Positions 7,968-15,667 of a stretch of 49,338 nucleotides of DNA are shown one piece after another (position 1 is the stretch's first letter; each line of letters starts with the position of its first letter). The stretch is from contig NZ_AWTT01000008.1 of the NCBI RefSeq assembly GCF_000876205.1, positions 1 to 49,338 of the forward strand, given 5' to 3'. The notes under the pieces were generated by a model, which worked only from the letters and a program-made list of their open reading frames with translations, searched no databases and was not told the DNA's origin. The translations under genes were made by a program, and so were the position numbers. This DNA comes from Paucilactobacillus wasatchensis (GTDB lineage: Bacteria; Bacillota; Bacilli; Lactobacillales; Lactobacillaceae).

Positions 7968-9092
7968 TCACTTCTTTCTCATGGCCATTTCTGCACTAAG
8001 CAACAAGAATGGACCCACGCCTTTATGGTCGTTAACAACGATTGGTTCACTAATATAATAAGCAAAGCTACCATCACGATGGCTATCGCCACCAAGACCA
8101 CCAACATGCGCAATTTTGTTAACGTTAACATAACCTGCGTTAGTGACCGAGATGAACTGTTCAATAGCGTTCTTATAGCCTTTGTTCAAAATTGGTGTCC
8201 ACTTATCTTTGTTAACGTAACCCATCCTAATCGCCTTTGCGATTGCAGTCAAGATCATTAAGCTACCTGAAGACTCTAAATAGTTCATCGGACGGTCGCC
8301 CTCATCGGGGATCTGGTACCATAAATTAGTTGCTGGATCGGCTACTTTTTGAACTGCGTCTAATAATGAATTTAAATTCTTATTAATCTGCTGTTTACCG
8401 TCAATTGAGTCTGGTAAATATTCTTGCACATCCACCATCGACATGATAAACCAACCCAGTGAACGCAACCAGAAATGACGTGAATGCCCCGTTTCTTGAT
8501 CGGCCCAGTACATTTCACGACTTTCATCATAGGCGTGATAACATAAGCCAGTCTTCTCATCCACGGTGACATCATAGGCACCCAAAAACTGATGGACAGC
8601 ATCTTCTAGGTGATCGATAATGCCAAACGTATGCTGATAACGAGCATAGAAAACTGAACCCATGTACAACCCATCTAACCAAACTTGATTAGGATAGATG
8701 TTTTTATGCCAAAAGACACCATCCTTAGTTTTTGGTTGGTTTAACAATTGGTCGTACAGTTTATCTGCCGCGATCTTATAACGTTGATCCTTTGTTTCTT
8801 CATATAGGTCCAACAATGACTTTCCATTATTAACATGGTCTAAGTTGAATTCATCATAATTATAGTTAGCGATGTTCCCTTGCCCATCAACAAATAGATC
8901 AATATTGTGTTTAATGTAGTGCAGATATTCTCGTTTTTTGGTTACTTGGTAAATCGAGTACATCCCGTTAAGCATCAAGCCATCTTCGTATTCCCACTTG
9001 TGCTTAGGATTCATATCCGGTTCACGTTTCACCATTGTTTGGGCGCCCAAATCGGCCCAATCAGTATTAACATCTCCATATTTCGTATACAT
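7968..9092 (-). CDS. GH105 unsaturated rhamnogalacturonyl hydrolase (YteR/YesR-like)
   Basis: A 374-residue (alpha/alpha)6-barrel glycoside hydrolase that removes the unsaturated uronate from the end of pectin oligosaccharides, giving the substrate of KduI. Motifs include WEYEDGLMLNGMY, WLDGLYMGSVFYARY (with the catalytic Asp expected in this family), HAYDESREMYWAD, GHSRHFWLRSLGWFIMSMVD and ESSGSLMILTAI. The start at 9092 is chosen by spacing from GGAG; a GTG at 9104 overlaps the Shine-Dalgarno. There is no signal peptide, so it acts inside the cell. It lies 33 bases after the symporter gene, in one operon. Confidence 0.9.
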   Translation of the reverse strand: MYTKYGDVNTDWADLGAQTMVKREPDMNPKHKWEYEDGLMLNGMYSIYQVTKKREYLHYIKHNIDLFVDGQGNIANYNYDEFNLDHVNNGKSLLDLYEETKDQRYKIAADKLYDQLLNQPKTKDGVFWHKNIYPNQVWLDGLYMGSVFYARYQHTFGIIDHLEDAVHQFLGAYDVTVDEKTGLCYHAYDESREMYWADQETGHSRHFWLRSLGWFIMSMVDVQEYLPDSIDGKQQINKNLNSLLDAVQKVADPATNLWYQIPDEGDRPMNYLESSGSLMILTAIAKAIRMGYVNKDKWTPILNKGYKNAIEQFISVTNAGYVNVNKIAHVGGLGGDSHRDGSFAYYISEPIVVNDHKGVGPFLLLSAEMAMRKK

Positions 9093-9125
9093 ATTTATTA
9101 ACACTCCAATTCAAAGACAAAACGA

Positions 9126-10619
9126 TTATTTACCCTGATAGCCCACGTTATTGTGACCGAAGCAATTTTCATACTTAAAGCCAGTTAATTGTTCAAGGGT
9201 TTTCTTAGTTTCGGGAGTAACATCATCCATGCTACCGCCACCATGAATTCGGTCCAATTCATCCAAAACAATTTTATGTGTTTTGTGATCCAACTTCATC
9301 ATGAATGCTGATAACATACCTAAGATAGCCAAGCCACAGACACCAAATACCAAGACACCAACGATCGCATCAACGGCAGGTGCTGATTGAACTGTAGCGC
9401 CTTCCTTGAAACCGAGCCATGTCAAAACAATTCCTAAGATAAAGACGATTGTGGCACGGATTAGTTTACCGGCCATAGTCATCGCACCGGAGTAAATACC
9501 TTCACGACGACGGTTGGTAATAACTTCATCAATGTCAGCCATAAATGTATAAGTAGTCCAAGGGATGTAGTAAACACCACCGGTACTAAGACCAAAGACG
9601 ACGGTGATAGCAACGATTAACATTGTTTGGTCTGGAGCATGAAGGACATAAACCAAACCATAAGCAATCACTGACATGATAACGACACCTAATGCACCAG
9701 CAAATGGTTTTGAGAATCCTTTTTTAGCACAGATAATCATGAATACGGCAGTTGAAACAAGTTGCAAAATACTGCTTAAACTGTTTAATTCAGAAACGAA
9801 GGTTGCGGGACGTTGTAGTGCAAAGACGATAAAGTACGTAAACGTAGCGGTCATCAACCATTCAGCACCGAACCCGAATAGATACATTCCTAAATGCCAT
9901 CTGAAAGTTCTGTTACGTAATGTTGAGAAAATATCAACAAACAATTTTTTAATGTTCTGCCATAAACCAGCAACGTGTTCACTCTTAACTTCAGAAACTG
10001 GTTTTTCCCACGAGTTAAAGTAAAGTAATGTTAGTGCCAACATCATAACGACCATGTAAGTAACACCGGTTGCTAAGAATGAATATGGTGAATTCTTGCC
10101 AAGTAATGTAAAGAAAACACCTGGTAATGCAGCAGCAATAAAGTTGGCCACCTTACCAAACATCGCTTTGTAACCTGTAATATATGTTCGTTCGTTGAAG
10201 TCATCCGTCATTTCAACGGCCAATGTTTCATAAGGAATCATAACCAAAGTATATGTGATTTCGAATGCTTCATAAGTAAATAGATAGTAGAAGAAATTAA
10301 TTCCTGTGATCCACATTGCTGGATATAGGAGCATCAAAGGAATACCAATCATAATGAAGAAACGACGACCAAATTTCCGACCTAAACGATTATTGTTAAA
10401 GTTATCAGTCACAAATCCCATAATTGGATTGATAATAACGTCTAAGTACGTAGCAATTGAGAAAATCAATGAAGCTTGAAAAACTGGCAATCCACAAAAA
10501 GTTGTGAAGAAGAATAATAGCCATGATCCGGAAATAGCAAGCGCACCAGATCCTAATAGATTACCACTACCATAAGCAATTCGTGTCAACAGCGTAATTT
10601 TACGTGGTTTCGCGTCCAA
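9126..10619 (-). CDS. GPH-family oligouronide/sugar:cation symporter
   Basis: A 497-residue membrane transporter of the glycoside-pentoside-hexuronide:cation symporter family (MFS-like), with hydrophobic segments throughout. Family blocks include RIAYGSGNLLGSGALA, DVIINPIMGFVTDN (with GRKFGRRFF after it) and MADIDEVITNRRREGIYSG. TTG at 10619 is taken as the start, because the ATG at 10628 touches AGGAG with no spacing. It is the first gene of the operon running on to GH105, uxaE and uxaC, under the operator-bearing promoter at 10668-10696. It probably imports unsaturated or saturated oligogalacturonides or galacturonate; the cargo is inferred from neighbours. Confidence 0.88.
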   Translation of the reverse strand: MDAKPRKITLLTRIAYGSGNLLGSGALAISGSWLLFFFTTFCGLPVFQASLIFSIATYLDVIINPIMGFVTDNFNNNRLGRKFGRRFFIMIGIPLMLLYPAMWITGINFFYYLFTYEAFEITYTLVMIPYETLAVEMTDDFNERTYITGYKAMFGKVANFIAAALPGVFFTLLGKNSPYSFLATGVTYMVVMMLALTLLYFNSWEKPVSEVKSEHVAGLWQNIKKLFVDIFSTLRNRTFRWHLGMYLFGFGAEWLMTATFTYFIVFALQRPATFVSELNSLSSILQLVSTAVFMIICAKKGFSKPFAGALGVVIMSVIAYGLVYVLHAPDQTMLIVAITVVFGLSTGGVYYIPWTTYTFMADIDEVITNRRREGIYSGAMTMAGKLIRATIVFILGIVLTWLGFKEGATVQSAPAVDAIVGVLVFGVCGLAILGMLSAFMMKLDHKTHKIVLDELDRIHGGGSMDDVTPETKKTLEQLTGFKYENCFGHNNVGYQGK

Positions 10620-10667
10620 AAAAATCATCTCCTAATTTATAGCTACTCAATTACAAGTAGTTTGAAA

Positions 10668-10696
10668 AGTTTAAATGTTAGCGCTAACATCATCAA
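10668..10696 (-). promoter_or_regulatory. Promoter with LacI-type operator for the symporter-GH105-uxaE-uxaC operon
   Basis: On the minus strand, -35 TTGATG (10691-10696) and -10 TAAACT (10668-10673) are 17 bases apart. The spacer is filled by the perfect 16-bp palindrome ATGTTAGCGCTAACAT (10675-10690), the typical CG-centred operator of LacI-family proteins. The LacI-type gene at 11786-12790 is the obvious candidate repressor. Confidence 0.75.
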
Positions 10697-10717
10697 TAAG
10701 TACACACTATCATAAAA

Positions 10718-10731
10718 TGTTAGCGTTTTCA
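10718..10731. promoter_or_regulatory. cre-like site upstream of the symporter promoter
   Basis: The minus strand reads TGAAAACGCTAACA, a full match to the CcpA consensus TGWAANCGNTNWCA. It could equally be a second, weaker half-conserved operator for the local LacI protein. Confidence 0.6.
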
Positions 10732-10863
10732 ATATTTTTTAGAACTTTTTTCACAATTTTACTATTTTTAAATTAGGTCTTTGTCTCGATGCTAGCCTGT
10801 TTTGTATGATTTTTGTAGCCGATTTCACAATTTTCATTTTTTTAATAATGTTAATGTAAACAT

Positions 10864-10892
10864 AAAAAAACGCACAACATTTTGTTGCACGC
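10864..10892 (-). terminator. Terminator after the LacI / TIM-barrel transcript
   Basis: Read on the minus strand, GCGTGCAACA-AAA-TGTTGTGCGT is followed by TTTTTT. All stem positions pair if G-U wobbles are allowed; on the plus strand they would be A-C mismatches, so it works in the minus direction only. Confidence 0.75.
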
Positions 10893-10907
10893 TTGTCGAT
10901 TGGTCAA

Positions 10908-11765
10908 TTAATGGATTTGATAGTTACTGCCATCATCAATTTGATTAATAAAGTTAAGTGATTGTTCCAACCGATCTTCCTTCAGTCCCTCCAAAATACA
11001 ATCACTATACGGTTTCAGTTTACTAATAAACTTAATATATCGCTCAGCATCGAGCACGCCTTCGCCGAATGGCACTGTCTTTTTTTCACCATGGTCAAAC
11101 ACAAAATCCTTAATATGAAACTCAAAGATATCGTCTTTAAATAATTTCTCAGCCTCAGCTAAAATAGCACCTTGATCATTTAAATTCTCCGGCGTCAGAA
11201 TATTAGTTAAATCATAAATAATTTTAACATTGGGACTGTCCACTTCATCCAGCAATCGTTTTTGAATTTGATTATTATAGATCGGATGATTAATACCAGC
11301 CTCAATTGCCATGATGGCCCCATATTTTTCAGCGTAGTACGCCATTTGTTTGACCGAAGCCAGGACCCGTTGATAGGCCGTTTCGGTAAAATTAGCTTCG
11401 GTGTACCCGTTGTCACTGAGGCTGCCCGTTTCAGTGGCCACTATTGGACCGCCAACGTAGCGTGCTAATGCCAAACTATCCTTAAAACTATTCACATTGC
11501 GCTGCCGTTGTTCAACATCATTATCGACAATATTGACGTAACAGCCTAACACAGAAATATGGGCATTGGCAGCCACAAATTTATCTTGGATTGCGGTCAT
11601 CAAGCCCGGCGTCAACATGTTAGTTTGATTAACAAAATCACCCGGTAAAAACTTAAACGGCGCAAATTGGACATTAGTCAGTCCATATTGTTTTAGTACT
11701 GCTAACAAATGAGTCAAACTGTGTTCACTAACGTCATGTGATCTCAATCCTAGTCTTAGGTTCAT
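10908..11765 (-). CDS. Sugar phosphate isomerase/epimerase TIM-barrel protein
   Basis: A 285-residue xylose-isomerase-like TIM-barrel protein. Visible barrel motifs are VQFAPFKFLPG, ISVLGCYVNIVDND, GGPIVATETGSL, AIMAIEAGINHPI (Glu, probable metal ligand), VKIIYDLTNILTP (Asp), FEFHIKDFVFDHG (His) and VPFGEGVLDAERYIKF. The PFGEG block near the C-terminus is common in hexulose isomerase/epimerase members. ATG at 11765 with GGAGATAAT upstream is preferred to the TTG just before it. It lies 20 bases after the LacI regulator gene. The substrate is not known; a uronate-derived keto-sugar is plausible. Confidence 0.85.
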   Translation of the reverse strand: MNLRLGLRSHDVSEHSLTHLLAVLKQYGLTNVQFAPFKFLPGDFVNQTNMLTPGLMTAIQDKFVAANAHISVLGCYVNIVDNDVEQRQRNVNSFKDSLALARYVGGPIVATETGSLSDNGYTEANFTETAYQRVLASVKQMAYYAEKYGAIMAIEAGINHPIYNNQIQKRLLDEVDSPNVKIIYDLTNILTPENLNDQGAILAEAEKLFKDDIFEFHIKDFVFDHGEKKTVPFGEGVLDAERYIKFISKLKPYSDCILEGLKEDRLEQSLNFINQIDDGSNYQIH

Positions 11766-11785
11766 CAATATTATCTCCAGTCTGT

Positions 11786-12790
11786 CTATAATTTGGCAAC
11801 CGATTCTCGTACAACCAATTGTGGTTGAATTTTAACCCGGTTGGCAATATCAACTTTTTCACCGTTGATGATCGCAATTAAATCTTTAATTCCCAATCCA
11901 GCCATTTGGCCAATTGGTTTTCTAATCGTGGTCAGGGATGGAATGCTAACACTTGAATAAAAAATGTCATCAAATCCAATTAATGAAATGTCATCGGGTA
12001 CTTTCACCCCATTTAAATAGCAGGCCCGCAACGCCCCAATCGCTGTATCATCATTACCACAAACAACGCATGTTGGTTGTTGTTCTTTAGGTAAAGCAAG
12101 AATTTCAGCCATCTTTTCTTGACCAGTTTTGGAACTATAATCACCAATCTTGATCGCCGCTTCAACCGGGGTTAGATTATTAGAAATCACACTCTGATCA
12201 AATCCTTGGCGGCGTTGCACTGAAGAAGTGAAGCCTGCGATCCCTTCGATCATACCAATACGTTTATGTCCCCTGCTAGCAATGTAGTCCACACCGTCTT
12301 TGAGCCCAGCAAAATCATCGCTAGCAATGTTGCAGATTTCGCGGTCACTGATGTATCGATTAATCACCACGAGTGGAATGCCACTAGACTTCACCTGATA
12401 AATAAACTCGTCATCATCATCAGATTGACTGACCACTAGCACGCCATCAACTCGATTCTGCACCAGCTGTTCAAAACTATTAACTCGCTTGATATCATTA
12501 ATCGATAGCAAATAATTATCGGGCAATGCATCATATAAACTGCCAATTGCCGCAGAAAAAAAACTGGTTGATGTTCCGTCATGTAAACTCGAAAAAAAGA
12601 CCCCAATAATAAACTTCTTTTTCGTTACCAAACCACGCGCATTAAAATTAGGCACATAACCAATTTTATCCGCAATTGCTAGAATATTTTTTCTGGTTTC
12701 AGCTTTAATAATCGCCTTTTCATTAAATGCTCGTGAAACGGTTGTCATGGATACTCCGGCAAGTCTTGCTACGTCCTTGATCGTAACCAA
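11786..12790 (-). CDS. LacI-family transcriptional repressor
   Basis: A 334-residue regulator: N-terminal LacI helix-turn-helix (residues 1-22, KDVARLAGVSMTTVSRAFN) and hinge, then a periplasmic-binding-like sensor domain (IGVFFSSLHDG, VDGVLVVSQSD, IGMIEGIAGF, VCGNDDTAIGALRA, SLIGFDDIFYSS). TTG at 12790 is the start: GGAGG precedes it and LacI proteins usually begin right at VTIKDVA; the open frame extends to 12838 without support. It is divergent from the GH28 gene and likely binds the palindrome at 10675-10690. The inducer is presumably a uronate or oligouronide, which is inference. Confidence 0.92.
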   Translation of the reverse strand: MVTIKDVARLAGVSMTTVSRAFNEKAIIKAETRKNILAIADKIGYVPNFNARGLVTKKKFIIGVFFSSLHDGTSTSFFSAAIGSLYDALPDNYLLSINDIKRVNSFEQLVQNRVDGVLVVSQSDDDDEFIYQVKSSGIPLVVINRYISDREICNIASDDFAGLKDGVDYIASRGHKRIGMIEGIAGFTSSVQRRQGFDQSVISNNLTPVEAAIKIGDYSSKTGQEKMAEILALPKEQQPTCVVCGNDDTAIGALRACYLNGVKVPDDISLIGFDDIFYSSVSIPSLTTIRKPIGQMAGLGIKDLIAIINGEKVDIANRVKIQPQLVVRESVAKL

Positions 12791-12913
12791 TTTGATGTCC
12801 TCCGCATTCTGTTTATTTTTATAATTCCTATCATACATTCACTACACCATTTTTGCTAACTTATTTTAAAATATCATTGACTTTTAATCTAAAGTTAGTT
12901 AATTTAAAGGTAA

Positions 12914-12927
12914 TGTTAACGTTTTCA
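12914..12927. promoter_or_regulatory. cre-like operator overlapping the start region of the GH28 transcript
   Basis: TGTTAACGTTTTCA, which on the minus strand is TGAAAACGTTAACA, is a full cre consensus match ending about 3 bases before the ribosome-binding site. A modest promoter lies just upstream: TTGACT (12877-12882), 16 bases, TTAATT (12899-12904). Binding here would block transcription start. Confidence 0.6.
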
Positions 12928-12941
12928 TAGGAGGAAAGCAA

Positions 12942-14222
12942 ATGAATAATCATATTTTTTTAGCAACCAACTACCAAGTGATTGGCGACGGAAAAACAGA
13001 TAACTCTAAATCTTTAAATAAAGTTATCGCTAACATTGATCAGTTGGGTGGCGGTACCTTAATTTTATCTCCCGGCGAATATTTAACCGGCTCGCTGAAG
13101 CTATGCAGCAATTTAACTTTACAAATCGACGCTGGCGCGACATTATCATTTATTAATGATGTTGCTGCTTACCCCGTGGTTAACTCACGGTGGGAAGGCG
13201 CCAAACGTGATGTCTATCGTGCCTGTTTGTATGGTAATGATATCCAAAACGTCACTCTCACAGGTAAAGGTATGGTAGAAGGAAACGGTGCCTTTTGGTG
13301 GAAATTATTCAAAAGCGAAAAAATTGAATATCCCCGTCCATATTTGGTTTCGATTGAACACAGCAGCAATATTACCATTAAAAATTTAACTTTCCATAAC
13401 TCTCCTAGCTGGACCTTGCATCCAATGGAAAGTGATAATATTCTCATTGATGGTGTTTCAGTTTATAACCCCGCTGATTCACCTAATACAGATGGGCTTG
13501 ACCCCGAATCATGTTCTGATATCAGAATTGTTAACTCATTATTTGATGTTGGTGATGATTGTATCGCCATTAAAGCCGGTACGGAAGCAACGGCAAAAAA
13601 GAGTCCATGCAAAAACATCATCATCTCCAATTGCAATATGAAGCACGGACATGGTGGTGTGGTGATTGGCAGTGAAATGAGTGGCGACGTTGAAAATGTT
13701 GTCATCAATAACTGTGTTTTCTTCCAGACTGACCGTGGCATTCGCTTGAAAACGCGTCGTGGCCGTGGCGGTACCGTCTCTGATATTGCTGTTTCCAACA
13801 TTGTCATGACCGACACCCTCTGCCCGATTGTCATCAATTCATATTACTTCTGTGGCCCTTCTGGCAAAGAAAAATATGTTTGGGACAAGGATAAGTATCC
13901 AGTTGATGCACGGACGCCAATTTATAAACGCTTTACGTTCAGTAATATTATTGCCAAAAACGTGAAGTCCGCCGCAATGTTTGTGTACGGCTTGCCTGAA
14001 ATGCCAGTTGAAGATCTATCAATTAACTCCTTGCAAGTTTATATGGATCCAGACGCCAGCCCAATCGAACCTGCCATGATTGCAGATGCACCTAAATTGA
14101 GTCAATCCGGTATTTTTATTGAAAATACTGCCAATGTTTCCATTTCTAATACAACTGTCACTGGCGCCAACACAGAATTATTTGAACATAATCTCGCCAA
14201 TGATAATTTGCAGGTCAAATAA
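12942..14222 (+). CDS. GH28 polygalacturonase-like glycoside hydrolase
   Basis: A 426-residue right-handed beta-helix enzyme that hydrolyses alpha-1,4-galacturonan or oligogalacturonides. The four GH28 signatures are present: NTDGLD (D184), GDDCIAIKAG (D205, D206), GHGGVVIGSE (H237) and RLK (R268, K270). There is no signal peptide (start MNNHIFLATN), so it is predicted to be cytoplasmic, pointing to an exo-acting enzyme on imported oligosaccharides rather than a secreted pectinase. ATG at 12942 has an AGGAGG site. It is divergent from the LacI gene, with a cre-like operator at its promoter. Rhamnogalacturonan or xylogalacturonan specificity cannot be excluded. Confidence 0.9.
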   Translation: MNNHIFLATNYQVIGDGKTDNSKSLNKVIANIDQLGGGTLILSPGEYLTGSLKLCSNLTLQIDAGATLSFINDVAAYPVVNSRWEGAKRDVYRACLYGNDIQNVTLTGKGMVEGNGAFWWKLFKSEKIEYPRPYLVSIEHSSNITIKNLTFHNSPSWTLHPMESDNILIDGVSVYNPADSPNTDGLDPESCSDIRIVNSLFDVGDDCIAIKAGTEATAKKSPCKNIIISNCNMKHGHGGVVIGSEMSGDVENVVINNCVFFQTDRGIRLKTRRGRGGTVSDIAVSNIVMTDTLCPIVINSYYFCGPSGKEKYVWDKDKYPVDARTPIYKRFTFSNIIAKNVKSAAMFVYGLPEMPVEDLSINSLQVYMDPDASPIEPAMIADAPKLSQSGIFIENTANVSISNTTVTGANTELFEHNLANDNLQVK

Positions 14223-14236
14223 ATTTAGATAACATT

Positions 14237-14296
14237 AAATCTCCGCTCACTTAGTCAATGCTATAATATTGACTGATTAAGTAAGGGAGATTTTTT
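14237..14296 (+). terminator. Hairpin after GH28 that also contains the greA-like gene's -10 box and ribosome-binding site
   Basis: AAATCTCC (14237-14244) pairs with GGAGATTT (14286-14293), followed by a T run. An inner stem is AGTCAAT (14253-14259) with ATTGACT (14268-14274). The loop holds TATAAT (14262-14267), a likely -10 box, and the right arm holds the AGGGAGA that serves the next gene, so terminator and translation start overlap. Confidence 0.65.
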
Positions 14297-14297
14297 G

Positions 14298-14765
14298 ATG
14301 GAACCATATTTTAATAAAATGACGCAGACCGGTTATCAAGAAATCGAAGCTGAAATTGAGCAACTCAAACTAAGTCGGCCGGCAAAAATAAAAGCATTGC
14401 AAGCTGCTCGGGCACTGGGTGATTTATCTGAAAATGCTGAATACAGCTCTGCCAAACGTGATCTACGTCATGTGGAAAGTCGCTTGCGTTTTTTGAATAA
14501 ACAACTGCAATACGCCGAAGTGGTGGCGCCAAGCAATAATCAACTAGTGGAAATTGGCAAGACGGTAACGATTGAGTTTATGGATGACCACACTCAAACA
14601 ACCTACCAAATGGTGGGTAAACAGGAAGCCGACTTGGCCAAACAAAAATTAGCATTTGATTCCCCACTGGGACAAGCATTAGCAGGTCACAAAGCCGGTA
14701 CAGTTGCCACAGTTTTGGCGCCGACTGGAGAGTATCAGGTTAAAATAATCGCGATTGAAATGTAA
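14298..14765 (+). CDS. GreA/GreB-family transcript cleavage factor
   Basis: A protein of about 155 residues with the GreA layout: N-terminal coiled coil (residues 1-75) with the catalytic acidic tip GDLSENAEY near residue 42, and a C-terminal domain with IGKTVTIEF and SPLGQALAGHKAG. It rescues backtracked RNA polymerase by stimulating RNA cleavage. ATG at 14298 is chosen; TTG at 14295 is possible. The separate location and divergence (for example SAKRDLRHVE) suggest it may be a second, accessory Gre factor, but the rest of the genome is not visible. Confidence 0.88.
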   Translation: MEPYFNKMTQTGYQEIEAEIEQLKLSRPAKIKALQAARALGDLSENAEYSSAKRDLRHVESRLRFLNKQLQYAEVVAPSNNQLVEIGKTVTIEFMDDHTQTTYQMVGKQEADLAKQKLAFDSPLGQALAGHKAGTVATVLAPTGEYQVKIIAIEM

Positions 14766-14863
14766 AAATTGATATCTTCAGATAAACAATTTGACACACC
14801 GGATTATAGAGCATAACATTTCATCAATTTATTAAAAAATACTTCATTACAAGGAGCTTCCAT

Positions 14864-15547
14864 TTGAATTCACCACGTCCCAATTTACCTAACCTAAATA
14901 AATTATTGGAAAATTTTCCTAGTATTTCTGGCCAGCAGGATGTTAACGATCTGAAAGAATTTGCCGATTATTATCATCTCTGCTATGAAGGCTCAAACGA
15001 AATTAGCACTAAGCTGGATAATCTTGATAGTGAATTCCAGTTCAAGTACTCCCACAATCCGATCCATCACATGGAAAGCCGGATGAAAGACGTTTCAAGT
15101 TTGAGGCGGAAGGTAGAAAATAAGGGGCTGCCAGTAAATATCACTAATATCAAGCAAAATATTTTTGATATTGCGGGAATTCGAGTTGTGACTAACTATC
15201 TGAATGATGTCTATTACATTGAAAAAACATTAACCCAACAAAGCGACGTCACTTTACTCAGGCGCAAAGACTACATCAAAAATCCCAAAGAAAGTGGTTA
15301 TCGGAGTCTTCATCTGGTTGTTTCGGTACCGGTATTTCAATCTGATGGTGTCCAAAACACTCCGGTTGAAGTACAAATTAGAACTGAGGGCATGGATATG
15401 TGGGCTAGTTTGGAACACAAACTACGCTACAAAACGAAGACGGATCCTCAGTTAGTCGCAAAATACAGCCCAGATTTAAAATCATACGCAGACGAATTGG
15501 CCACCATTGAAGAACACATGCAAGAAGTTCACCAGGCGTTGTCATAA
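14864..15547 (+). CDS. Small alarmone synthetase, (p)ppGpp synthetase (RelQ/RelP-like)
   Basis: A 227-residue GTP pyrophosphokinase with only the RelA/SpoT synthetase domain; no HD hydrolase, TGS or ACT domain. Motifs: HHMESRMKDVSSLRRK (substrate-binding basic region), IFDIAGIRVV near residue 105, KDYIKNPKESGYRSLHLVV near 140, and VEVQIRTEGMDMWASLEHKL near 170. Acts in the cytoplasm in the stringent response to cell-wall or general stress. It starts with TTG at 14864 after AAGGAG and ends at a terminator. RelP and RelQ cannot be told apart safely here. Confidence 0.9.
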   Translation: MNSPRPNLPNLNKLLENFPSISGQQDVNDLKEFADYYHLCYEGSNEISTKLDNLDSEFQFKYSHNPIHHMESRMKDVSSLRRKVENKGLPVNITNIKQNIFDIAGIRVVTNYLNDVYYIEKTLTQQSDVTLLRRKDYIKNPKESGYRSLHLVVSVPVFQSDGVQNTPVEVQIRTEGMDMWASLEHKLRYKTKTDPQLVAKYSPDLKSYADELATIEEHMQEVHQALS

Positions 15548-15562
15548 CTGATCTCCACCCTT

Positions 15563-15611
15563 AAAAAACACTGGATTCTATAAGATTAATCTCTGGAATC
15601 CAGTGCTTTTT
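15563..15611 (+). terminator. Terminator after the alarmone synthetase gene
   Basis: CACTGGATTC / GAATCCAGTG stem followed by CTTTTT. Confidence 0.8.
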
Positions 15612-15667
15612 AGTATATAATTTAAATCATCTAAATCGTTACATCAATGCAAAGGAGATCGCATAAT

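Noticed and set aside
9676-10023. Long open frame opposite the GPH symporter gene
   Set aside because: Antisense shadow of a clear membrane protein gene; no ribosome-binding site.
13463-13837. 124-codon open frame opposite the GH28 gene
   Set aside because: Antisense shadow; the GH28 catalytic motifs are all on the other strand.
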